This document shows, piece by piece, positions 33,344 to 42,769 of a DNA stretch of 64,000 nucleotides (positions within the stretch are counted from its first letter, which is position 1; the number at the start of each line of letters is the position of its first letter). The position numbers were made by a program, and so were the translations under genes. The stretch is from NCBI GenBank assembly GCA_017893485.1, contig CM030363.1, positions 113,021,073 through 113,085,072 of the forward strand, in the 5' to 3' direction. Below the pieces are notes generated by a model that saw only the letters and a program-made list of their open reading frames with translations, did no database searches and was not told the DNA's origin. Origin of the DNA: Hemerocallis citrina. Lineage: Eukaryota; Streptophyta; Magnoliopsida; Asparagales; Asphodelaceae.

Positions 33344-35604
33344 GTCGGTGATTTTCTCGAACTTCTAACTAGATATCATGCTAGGGAATTGATTGATAAA
33401 ATTGAGAAGAAAACTCCGATCAGATTAGCCACATGTTGTTAAAAGGAGACAAATTGCTTATAATGTGAATGCTTGTTAAAATAGATGTTAATTGATGCAA
33501 GTGTGATCGTTATCTTAGAAATTACCATGCTACTATGAATTATATGTTTGACATGTGCTAGAGTAAGAAAATTTTACTTGTGTGACTAGTTAATTGAATG
33601 CGAAGGATGGAAATGTGAAATTGCCTAAATTGACTTGATGATAGCAAGAAAAAGAAGAATTTTGCTGTAGAAATGATTGTATCATAATAACAAAAATAAG
33701 AAAGAGATCTAGTGAAATTTTGAGTGCAAGTTATGAAGAAACAACACTTGTTTTCGCATTTTCAAAGATTGTAGATGAAAATACATGGGGAAAGGAAAAA
33801 TTATATTTTTGTGTCAAAAAGTAAGTTTTATTTTACTGATATACTGTAAATTCATAAAAACTATATTCTGAATTTTTTGAATACAATTAGAACTGAAAAG
33901 TGTTTTAAAATACCTGTTTCTATAAAAATTCGTAAAAGATAGAGAATTGAATTATAACCCCTTTAACCCAAGTCATATCGGGTTAGTCACTTGGACTTAT
34001 TGGTCTTCGGGTGCACCTGGGTTCAGTTACTGTAGCGTTCGGGTTGGTCTTTGGTTATGGGTTCGAAACTGGGCAGACCCATTTTATTTTCAAAATCCTT
34101 TAAAAAAAAGTCCGAAACCCTAAAAGATAACATATGTGGACTTAAGTCCTCTTCATAACGTGTTGGCGCTTTGGGGTTTCTGGTCTTCGGTTGCACCACA
34201 GTGCATTTACTGTAGCACAGGTGTGCCTTGGGTCTCTGATTTGAAACTTGGGTCTGACGTTTAAAAACAATTTGTTTGATTTTTGGGTTTATTCTGGGTT
34301 TTTTGGACTTTAAAAATTCCTAAAAATTTATTATAATTATGTTAAAAAATCCAGATCTTAGAAAAATAATTTCTACAATATTTGGTCTAATAAAATGGGA
34401 TTTAGAAGCAAAAAAAAATGAGTTGAGACTTTTAAAAGAACTCCATAGAGTTGATATTTGTGTGAATAAAAATATGATTTAATTCTAGGGAGAAGTCTAT
34501 GACGTTTATGAAATGAATTTTGTATGGTAACTTAAAGAGTGATTTATTATGGACTTTTATTCATGAAATTGTGCTATTTATACATTGGGAAGTTAAATGA
34601 AGATATAATTGTGGTTTTGAACCAAGTAAAGGAAAGAAATAATAATGTGAGAAATAAATGGGTTATTCGGAGTTTAATTTTAAATGTGAAAGGAATAATT
34701 TGAAATTGGCACTTTGTGTATGAAATTGATACGTGGAAATGGAATGGAAATCATGTAGATTTATGAGAACAATTTGATCAGTGTGAATACTCAATTCTGT
34801 GAACATGAAATGAGATTACGAGCTAGAGTGTAGCTAAGCCTCATACCGGCATCGAATGAAATTGTTGAGATAAGTTTGATGAAAAGACCAAGATTGGGTC
34901 GTGTTATTGAATTAATGGTTAAGACCGGTATAGTGGGAGTGCTAACTCTAGGGGTTTGATTTTATTCATGATTCAAATAAATTAAGTACTAGACACATAG
35001 TGGAGATGTGATGAAAGTAAGAGAAAAACATGAGTATAAGGGCCATTGGATTGGCGGTGTGAGAGTGTTTACAGTATGTTCCCATGATGCGTCATGAATA
35101 GGGCGTGGATACTACTCCAGGATACCGTCTCGGTGGCGACGCTTGTGGGGTAGTCTAGTGAATACGGATGGTGCCATCGTCTATGGTAGGAGGTGAATTG
35201 ACCACAGGATGCTTGCATGATGAGTCATGTGTCAGTGCGTGGGATTCTCTCCAGGTTGCCTGGACATAGGCTCATAACTTATAGAACCCCTAGGATACTT
35301 ACCATAGTTACTGTAGTAGATTAGGTCATTGCAAGGGATTGAACCCTACAAGATGAAGAACGATTAAGGGGTTGCCCTCGAACCTATGTAGTATGGACTG
35401 CATAGACTCTGAACAAGTGCGCATTAGTGTCATATAAATAAATAACTGCATTAAGGACTAAGTGCACATTCACAACATGACATTCATAGGATAGTCACCG
35501 CAGTTCTGTTTGTGACAAGTATCTGCTTTCTAAGTAAGAGAAAGTTGATGTATTATATCCTAGCGTCAGTTGAATGAACTGACGTGCTCACAGTTTCTAT
35601 GCAG
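33344..35604 (+). other. Candidate LTR intron in D 5' LTR
   Basis: Donor-like AAG|GTCGGTG (the 3' LTR has AAG|GTAGGTG at 41895). Acceptor-like GTTTCTATGCAG|GATAAAG. CTGAC at 35579-35583 places the branch A 22 nt before the AG. The span is 2261 nt. The leader exons would be about 310 nt and about 230 nt, the second ending at the PBS. Confidence 0.45.
34010..34265 (+). repeat. Two B-box-like modules inside LTR D
   Basis: GGGTTCGAAACTGGG at about 34071 and the diverged CTGATTTGAAACTTGGG near 34236 each follow a GGT(C/G)TGCCTTGGG- or TTGGTCTTTGG-type stretch and TACTGTAGC. The 3' LTR has both in better form (GGGTTCGAAACTGGG and GGGTTCGAAACTTGG near 45454 and 45640). They resemble the second module of LTR A1. 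Confidence 0.5.
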
Positions 35605-35835
35605 GATAAAGTGATTGACAAGATTTAAGTATGCATGCTACTTAAAGAATGATCCTAGTGTTGTATATTTTATTCATGTAATTGTTGTAAATTGCTTCCG
35701 CTGTTTAAGTGTAATTTAAATGTAACTCTGATGTAATAAAAATTTTAAATTCCTTGCAAAATTGTACGAAGTAATGTGTAAAGATCTTGTGGAACTTCGA
35801 ATTCGGTCTTATTTGGAATTCAGGGTGTTACAGAG

Positions 35836-35848
35836 TGGTATCAGATCC
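35836..35848 (+). other. Primer binding site of element D
   Basis: TGGTATCAGATCC, the initiator-Met primer site with one change from TGGTATCAGAGCC, three bases after the LTR. Confidence 0.9.
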
Positions 35849-35989
35849 AGGTTTTCAAGTAGTACAAATTTATAAGAAACGACACCCTAGAGTGGACATT
35901 AGAGCGTGTGTTGAGTATAGAGATTTAAATGTAAGTCACATTTGTGTTGCTCTATGATTTATACTTCTTCTTCTTCTCCTTTCTCCAAG

Positions 35990-36448
35990 ATGGCGAACCA
36001 CTTCGACCCAGCCGGAGATGATGATTAGCACATAGTCGAAGAGGACTACTCCCCTGGACAAGCAGATTCCGACGAAGAAGATCTCGATGAATTTGAGGAG
36101 GAATGGTCTGAGTCCCGAGAGATCACTCCTCCAGATTCATCTGATGATTCCTCTGACGAGGAAGAGCCAGTTCTGAGCAGTCTCATTGTGTCTCTTCAGA
36201 GGCATGTGGAGACTCAGAGGGAGAGAGCAGAGCCACTGCAGGCCCAGTTTGCAAAGTGCAAGGAGGATATTGCAATCCTTAGTCATCGTATTTGGGATTT
36301 TGAGAAGAGAAAGAAAATGTACAATGTAGTGAAGGAAGAGGTGGCGGAACGACTGGAAAAGTTCGAGAAGCTAACAGGAACCGTAGGAACTAGACTGTTG
36401 TATCTTCTTACTGCTTTCATTCGATGTCAGAAAATGTTTTACATTTGA
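35990..36448 (+). pseudogene. Acidic coiled-coil ORF upstream of gag (element D)
   Basis: A 152-codon frame starting at the ATG at 35990, after a strong pyrimidine tract, with one in-frame TAG at 36026-36028 (codon 13). The N-terminal third is very acidic (DSDEEDLDEFEEEW, DDSSDEEEP). The rest has heptad-like Leu/Val with many Glu, Lys and Arg and looks like a coiled coil (about residues 65-130). I do not recognise a family. It lies in the same frame as gag but is separated from it by the stop at 36446-36448 and about 120 bases. It may be a separate small protein or a detached gag N-terminus. Confidence 0.55.
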
Positions 36449-36571
36449 ATGTACAAAGTTTGAATTCAATGAAATGAAAGAATTGATTTAAATTCATGTT
36501 TGTTACTTCGAATTTAATGGATCTCTTGCATCAGAATATGGCTGGACAAAGAGCTAGAAGCGGGACTTAAC

Positions 36572-37543
36572 TTGAAAACGGAACTAGCGAGAGTCTATCA
36601 GACACTCATTGTCGTTGCCAAGAACCAGAACCAGAGGGGGATGCCTACCAATCCAGTTCCTGAAGCAATCAAGCTTGTGGAATCATTCAAGAAGATAAAA
36701 CCACCGGTATTTGAAAGGAAGTCAGACCCAGATGCGGCTGACAATTGGATCAGGCAGGTAGAGACTATCTTCGAAGTCTTGGAGACTCCGGAGGGCAGCA
36801 AGGTGAAGCTGGCTGCACTGCAGTTCGAGAAGGATGCAACTGTTTGCTGGCAATCCATGAAGCGGACGATGGGAGATGTTGTCCTTAGCTGGAAGGAATT
36901 CTTGGACGAGTTCCACAGTCATTATTTTCCATCAGATGTCCAAGAGAAGAAAGCTATGAATTTTCTGGCACTGCAGCAGGGCGGCATGTCGGTTAGGGAG
37001 TATAAGACAAGGTTCACTCAGCTTTCAAGGTATGCGCCCAAATTGGTGATGGATGAGGCAAAGAAAGCTCGGAAATTCGAGCACGGTTTAAGGCCAAGTC
37101 TGAGATCCAAGATGGAACCCCTTAGTATCAGGAGGTTTGATAAATTGGTCAAGTGAGCTGCAGCTACGGAGGAAGATATGGAGCAGTTTCATGCCGTTCA
37201 GAACCGGAGGAACAACTGGCATGTTGGGAAGAGGCTTGTAGTTTCTGGAAATTTCAGGGGACAGCCGTCACCTCTAAGGTTCAAACCGACGGGGGAAAAT
37301 GCTGTTAACGTGGTTGGAAGACCCGAAAATGGTTGGGTGAGACCGCCTGTGGTGACTTGTTTCAACTGTAGAGAGACAGGCCACTACAAGTCTCACTGCC
37401 CTAAGCTGCGAGATGTCGTCCGCAATGGACCAACGCGGCAAGTTGGGAAGAAGCCGTACCAGCAGGGGCGAATATTTTCCTTAACTGAAGCTGACGCTGA
37501 TGAAGTGGATCATGTCATCACTGGTGCGAGGGCGAATGTTTAA
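36572..37543 (+). pseudogene. Element D gag
   Basis: Capsid and nucleocapsid protein that packages element RNA. The first part (36572-37156) matches the Ty3/gypsy capsid domain: FKKIKPPVFERKSDP, DNWIRQVETIFEVLETPE, then the YFPSDVQEKKAMNFLALQQG and SVREYKTRFTQL motifs. An in-frame TGA at 37154-37156 splits it. The second part has one zinc knuckle, CFNCRETGHYKSHCP (CX2CX4HX4C). The true N-terminus is damaged: an ATG at 36538 opens only 10 codons in another frame. TAA at 37541-37543 ends gag and may be another mutation, since pol continues in the same frame. Confidence 0.9.
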
Positions 37544-37579
37544 AAGTTTTCCTGTTTTTCTCTTTTCCCTCATTATTTA

Positions 37580-38725
37580 GTGAACTGTTATGTAATGAGT
37601 GTGTGTTATGTAACAGGAGAACTTTGTTTGAACGGAAAGAAAGCTATTGTTTTGTTCGATACTAGATCCTCTCATACTTTTGTGTCTCTTAAATTTGCTA
37701 AAGTCTTGAGAGTCGAACCAAAAGTCTTTCCAGGAAAGGTCTTAGAAGTAGCTACTCCATCAGAAGAGACTTTAACCACTAATCGGTACTATGCGGACTG
37801 CGAGATCGAGATTGGGGACAGGATTTTTAGGATTGATCTGATCGAGCTGACTATCTTTGGGGTCGATGTTATCATTGGCATTGATTGGATGTTTGTGTAC
37901 AGTGCCAACATCGTGTGTAAGACCAAGGAAGTAATAGTAAAGGCTCCAGGTGGTCCTGAGGTCACATTCCAAGGAAAGAAGAGATGTTCAAGTTTGGTTG
38001 CAGCCATCAGCAAGAAGGAGATTCCTGCGGAAGTGCAACAGATTCCTGTGGTTCGGGACTATTCGAATGTGTTCTTGGAAGATTTGCCTGGATTACCTCC
38101 GCAACGTGATGTAGAGTTTAGCATTACCATTCAGTCAGGGAGTGCGCCCATTTCCAAGGCACCGTATAGGATGGCATTGGTGGAGCAAGATGAGGTGAAA
38201 TGGCAGATTGAGGAACTGTTGGAGAAAGGCTTTATTCAACCGAGTGCGTCACCTTGGGGAGCACCGGTGCCGTTGGTAAAGAAGAAGGATGGATCGATGA
38301 GGATGTACATCGATTACCGAGAGCTGAATAAGGTCACTATTCAGAATAAGTATCCTAGTCCACAAATTAATGACTTGTTCAATCGTCTACAAGGAGCAGT
38401 TGTTTTCTCCAAAATAGATCTTCGATCGGGATACCGTCAAGTTCGAGTAAACGTTGAAGATGTGCATAACACTGCATTCAGAACTCGACATGGGCATTAC
38501 GAATTCTTAGTTATGCCATTTGGAGTGACGAATGCACCTGCAATCTTTATGGACATGATGAATAGAGTTCTGAGGTCGTTCATTGATTCTTTTTTTGTGG
38601 TATTTATTGAAGATATCCTTGTGTACTCCAAGTCGGAGGAGGAGCACACGGAGCATCTGACTACAGTTTTGAAGAAGCTGGAAGAGCAGGAGTGGTATAC
38701 CAAGTTGTCCAAGTGCGATTTCTGA
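37580..38725 (+). pseudogene. Element D pol: protease and reverse transcriptase
   Basis: The N-terminal aspartic protease has [11 protein letters not shown] at about residues 26-36: the catalytic Asp is present but the usual Gly of D-S/T-G is Arg. The RT follows from about residue 175: [57 protein letters not shown], then [10 protein letters not shown] at about residue 342. The usual motif is F/Y-x-DD, so the first catalytic Asp is Glu here. TGA at 38723-38725 ends the piece in mid-domain; the same frame resumes directly. Confidence 0.93.
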
Positions 38726-38734
38726 AAATATGAA

Positions 38735-39439
38735 GTGGCATTCCTGGGTTACATTCTTTCTAAGGAGGGAGTGGAAACTAATCCTCAGAAGATAGAGGCA
38801 GTGAGAGATTGGACAAAGCCTACTACAGTGAAGGAAATCAGGAGTTTCCTTAGATTAATGGGATACTACAGGAGGTTCATTCATGGCTATGCTCAGATAG
38901 CCGTGCCGCTTACTAGTTTGACCAAGAAGAATGTGAACTTCAAGTGGACCGAACAGTGCGAGGCAAGCTTTCAGGAGTTGAAAGAGAAGCTGACTACAGC
39001 TTCCATTTTGGCTTTGCCTGGAGCAGGTGTTGAGTATGATGTCTACAGCGATGCTTCATATCGTGGGCTTGGTTGTGTCTTAATGCAAGAAGGAAAAGTG
39101 ATCGCTTATGGGTTTAGGCAACTACGACCGCATGAGAAGAATTATCCGACTCATGATCTGGAGTTGGCTGTGATTATCTTCGCCTTAAAGAAATGGAGAC
39201 ACTATGTGTACGGTGAGAAACTGAACTTGTACACAGACCATAAGAGCTTGAAGTACATCTATCAACAGAAGGACCTGAATCTGAGGCAACGAAGATGGAT
39301 GGAAGTACTTGAGGACATTCATCCTGAGAATAAGTACCATCCTGGGAAGGCTAATGTTGTTGCTGATGCACTTAGTCGTAAAAGCAGCTTGGCCAGTTTG
39401 ATTACAACTCAAAGGCGTCTTGCAGAGGAGTTAGATTAG
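38735..39439 (+). pseudogene. Element D pol: RT connection and RNase H
   Basis: This continues the same frame after TGA 38723. It holds FLGYILSKEGVETNPQKIEA (RT thumb), RSFLRLMGYYRRFI, and RNase H with acidic catalytic residues in SDAS, LELA and TDHKSL, all intact. RNase H degrades the RNA strand during reverse transcription. It ends at ALSRKS and then TAG at 39437-39439. Confidence 0.92.
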
Positions 39440-40930
39440 GCTGGTATTGAAGTTGTTCTGCAAGGTTTGGGTGTATCCTTAGCTCAGTTGAGGCTTCAGC
39501 CCACGTTGAACGAGAGTATTGTAGCAAGTCAGAAGGAAGATGCAGAGATTCAAAAGATGAAGGAGTAGGTTGGTGTAGGCAGGTTGTCGGAATTTCAGAT
39601 CAGGGATGGAGTGTTGTGGTTTGGAGAGCGACTGTGTGTTCTAGATCAGTCGGACTTGAAGGAGAGTATTCTTCAGGAGGCGCATGCTACTCTTTTATCG
39701 GCGCATCCTGGAAGCACTAAGATGTACAAGGACATTAAGTAACATTTCTGGTGTTCAGGTTTGAAGCGGGATGTGGCTGAGTTTTTGCCGAGATGTAAGA
39801 TTTGTCAGTACGTGAAGGCCAAGAATCAGAAACTCGGAGGTCTATTGCAACCGTTACCTATTCCGGAATGGAAATGGGATAACATCTGTATGGATTACAT
39901 CACGGGCTTGCCTAAAAGTTCAAAGGGCAATGATGCGATTTGGGTCATAGTCGATCGACTAACCAAGTCTGTTCACTTCGTGGCGTTGAAACTCACTTCG
40001 TCAATGGACAAGTTAGCCAAGCTGTATATTAGGGAGGTCGTCAAGCTTCATGGTTTTCCAATGATCATTGTGTCTGATCGAGATGCGTAGTTTACTTCAC
40101 ATTTCTGGAGGAGTCTTTAGATAGCCTTGGGTACTACGACGGATTTTAGCACTTCTTTCCATCCTCAGACCGATGGGCAGACTGAGAGAGTGAGTCGTAT
40201 TCTTGAGGATATGTTTCGGTGTTGTGTTCTAAATTTTGGAGGAAGTTGGGAAAGGCATCTAGCTCTAGTGGAGTTTGCCTACAACAACAGTTTTCAGACT
40301 AGTATTGGGATGGCATTGTACGAAGCTCTGTATGGCAGGAAGTGCAGAACACCTATCTGTTTGTTTAAATTGGGGGAGCGGCAGATGTTTGGGCCTGAGA
40401 TTGTGCAGCAGACCTCTGAAATGATCGTTATGATCAGGAAGAGGTTGGTGGATGCTCAGAGTAGGCAGAAGAGCTATACAGACAACCGGAGGAGGGACCT
40501 TAAGTTTGAGGAAGGTGACCTTGTCTTTCTGAAGGTATCACCTAGTAAAGGTGTAATCCGTTTTGGAAGAGGTGGAAAGTTAGCCCCGAGGTTCATAGGC
40601 CAATATAAGATATTGAAAAGGATTGGAAAAACTGCTTACCGGTTGGAGTTACCGAAAGAGTTGTCTCTGGTGCACAATGTCTTTCATGTGTCTATGCTGA
40701 GAGGTTATATTGCAGATCCAAGTCACCATTTTCCAGAAGTGCTGGAGGGTTTGCAACTGGATCTGAGTTACATTGAGCTCCCGGTTGAGATTGTGGATCG
40801 TCGGGAGAAAATCTTAAGGAATAAGACGATACTGATGGTCAAAGTAGTCTGGAGAAACCAGTTAGTTGAAGAGGCTACTTGGGAATCTGAGGAGAGGATG
40901 TTGAAGGATCACCCTAAGCTCTTCGTCTGA
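39440..40930 (+). pseudogene. Element D pol: integrase and chromodomain
   Basis: Same frame, broken by TAG 39566, TAA 39740, TAG 40088 and TAG 40118. The HHCC zinc-binding part spans about 39680-39830 (HPGSTKMY ... CKICQ). The DDE core follows, with Asp in MDYITGLP and SDRDA and Glu in QTERVSRILED. Residues 219-267 of the last open piece form a chromodomain (VEIVDRREK, VVWRNQ, EATWESEE, DHPKLF), the hallmark of Tekay-type chromoviruses, which steers integration to heterochromatin. The element end is the TGA at 40928-40930. Confidence 0.92.
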
Positions 40931-41010
40931 TTTGTGTTTTGTATCTTCTTATCTTTTCTTGTTGTTCTGCTTTTCTCACTTTTTAAGTGTAGTTCCGGGG
41001 ACAGAACTAT

Positions 41011-41026
41011 TCTAAGGAGGGAGTGC
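41011..41026 (+). other. Polypurine tract of element D
   Basis: TCTAAGGAGGGAGTGC directly before the 3' LTR start TGTAACAACTTGG. Confidence 0.9.
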
Positions 41027-42051
41027 TGTAACAACTTGGATTTTCAAATCTTAATTAAATAGAGTTGTTTGATCCACGTATTGTGCACATGCAAATTTAT
41101 GCACATGTTTCTGTAAAATTATTTTTCATAAACAAGTAATCCTGTTTCTTTTCTTTTTAATCTAGAAAGCCTAATTAAATCCTAGCACTAATTGTCTCAT
41201 TCTAGCACACCCTAAGTAATTAATTAATTAATTAAATTAAAGCCCATGGTTAATTAGCCAATTAGTGAGCCCATCAACTTAATTTTCCTTTTTATTAACC
41301 TAACTTGTAGTGTAGACTAATTTGGTAGACAATTAATTTAATTAACATGAACAAACTAATTAATAGGTGTAGTAGAGTAACACGTGCATTGCACTAGCAC
41401 GTGGTTTGAAGCCCCTGAGTGTTGCCGGATTGTACATGAGAGAGAGGGAGAGATGGGTGTAGTGGAGAGGTGGTTTTCTCATCATGGATAGTTGCTACAA
41501 CTCCCCAACTCATCCTAGCCGTTGATCTCTAACTATTTGGACTAATCCTAACCATTCAATTCACTCAAAAATTGTATAAATACTCCCCCCCCCCCCCCCC
41601 CCCCCCCCGCCCCCTCTTTATAATTGCACTTGGGAAAAATTGAAAGAAAGAAAGAAACAAAGAACAAATTTGTGAGTAAAAGATTAGGAGTGTTTGTGAG
41701 TTAAAAGGATTAAGAGCTAGTTGTGTGTTCCCCTTCCAAAGTTGGCCGCCCTACACCCATTGGAGCAAGGAGGAGCTCGGATTTCCATCAAGCTAGGAAG
41801 AGACGTCAATTTGTGGCACAAGCTAGGGGGAGAAGGATTCATTCGTTCATTATAGGAGCTTTTTGGATTTCTTTGTTTGTTTCTCTCCATAAAGGTAGGT
41901 GATTTTCTCGAACTTCTAACTAGATATCATGCTAGGGAATTGATTGTTAAAATTGACAAGAAAACTCCAATTAGATTAGCCACATGTTGTTAAAAGGAGA
42001 CAAATTGCTTATAATGTGAATGCTTGTTAAAATAGATGTTAATTGATGCAA
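41027..42051 (+). mobile_element. Element D 3' LTR, first part
   Basis: U3, promoter and first leader exon: TATAAATA at 41575-41582, 24 C at 41585-41608, donor-like AAAG|GTAGGTG at 41895. It stops at TGCAA (42047-42051), the target duplication of LTR A2. The candidate intron would continue across A2 to a degenerate acceptor, TATGTAG|GATAAAG with AG at 47000-47001, where CTGAC has become CAGAC. Confidence 0.95.
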
Positions 42052-42769
42052 TGTAATGCCCCGATTTTTCATTTATGAAAAATTATTTATTTTGCACATA
42101 GTGTGCACGTGCCATTTTTCGCAATATGAAATTTATAATGAATGATGAGTATATGCATATGTATATATGTTTGTTAAATTATTTTTATAAAGGCCTTTGT
42201 TCAAACAAACTTAAGCCCAAAATCTAATTTAGTTATTTTGTAAAAACTAATATTTTGGCCCATGAATGTAAGCCCATTAATTAATTGTTTGAATAACAAC
42301 TTGTAAGGTAAACATCTTTCAAGAGATTATTTTTTTTATATATAAAAAAATGCATGTGTACAAGTTTTTATTATGGAGACTAGAATAGCACGTGCATGCA
42401 ACATGGTGTGCATTGCACACTATTCTTCTTTGGCCGGTTTTGGAGAAGTGGGTATCATGCATTGGGTGGTTACCTAGTTGTGGGTAGTTACTACAACTCC
42501 TACTCTCATCCTAACCCTCCATCTCATATCCATCTACTAAATCCTAGCCCTCCATTTCACCCATGGATTTAGTATAAATACCTCCCTCACTCATTTGTTT
42601 CTTTTACACTAAGAATTTCATTTATAAGAGAGGCATATTGTAAGAGAGTTGAGAGTGAGTACTTTGGAGGCCGATCATCACTACAGAGGGAGCTTCGGTG
42701 CGGAGCAAGGAGCAAGGAGTCGTGCATCGCATTAAGAAACTTTACGGGATTCGTTATTTCGTCAACAAG

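Larger units (their letters stand above)
32971..35832 (+). mobile_element. Element D 5' LTR, second part
   Basis: It resumes after the C target duplication (32966-32970) and ends CAGGGTGTTACA. Contents: TATAAGTA at 33022-33029 running straight into a 26-base C run (33030-33055), GAAA repeats near 33094-33112, donor-like AAG|GTCGGTG at 33344, two B-box-like modules at about 34010-34265, signature 35398-35414, hairpin 35564-35584, acceptor-like AG 35603-35604 and AATAAA 35735-35740. Confidence 0.95.
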
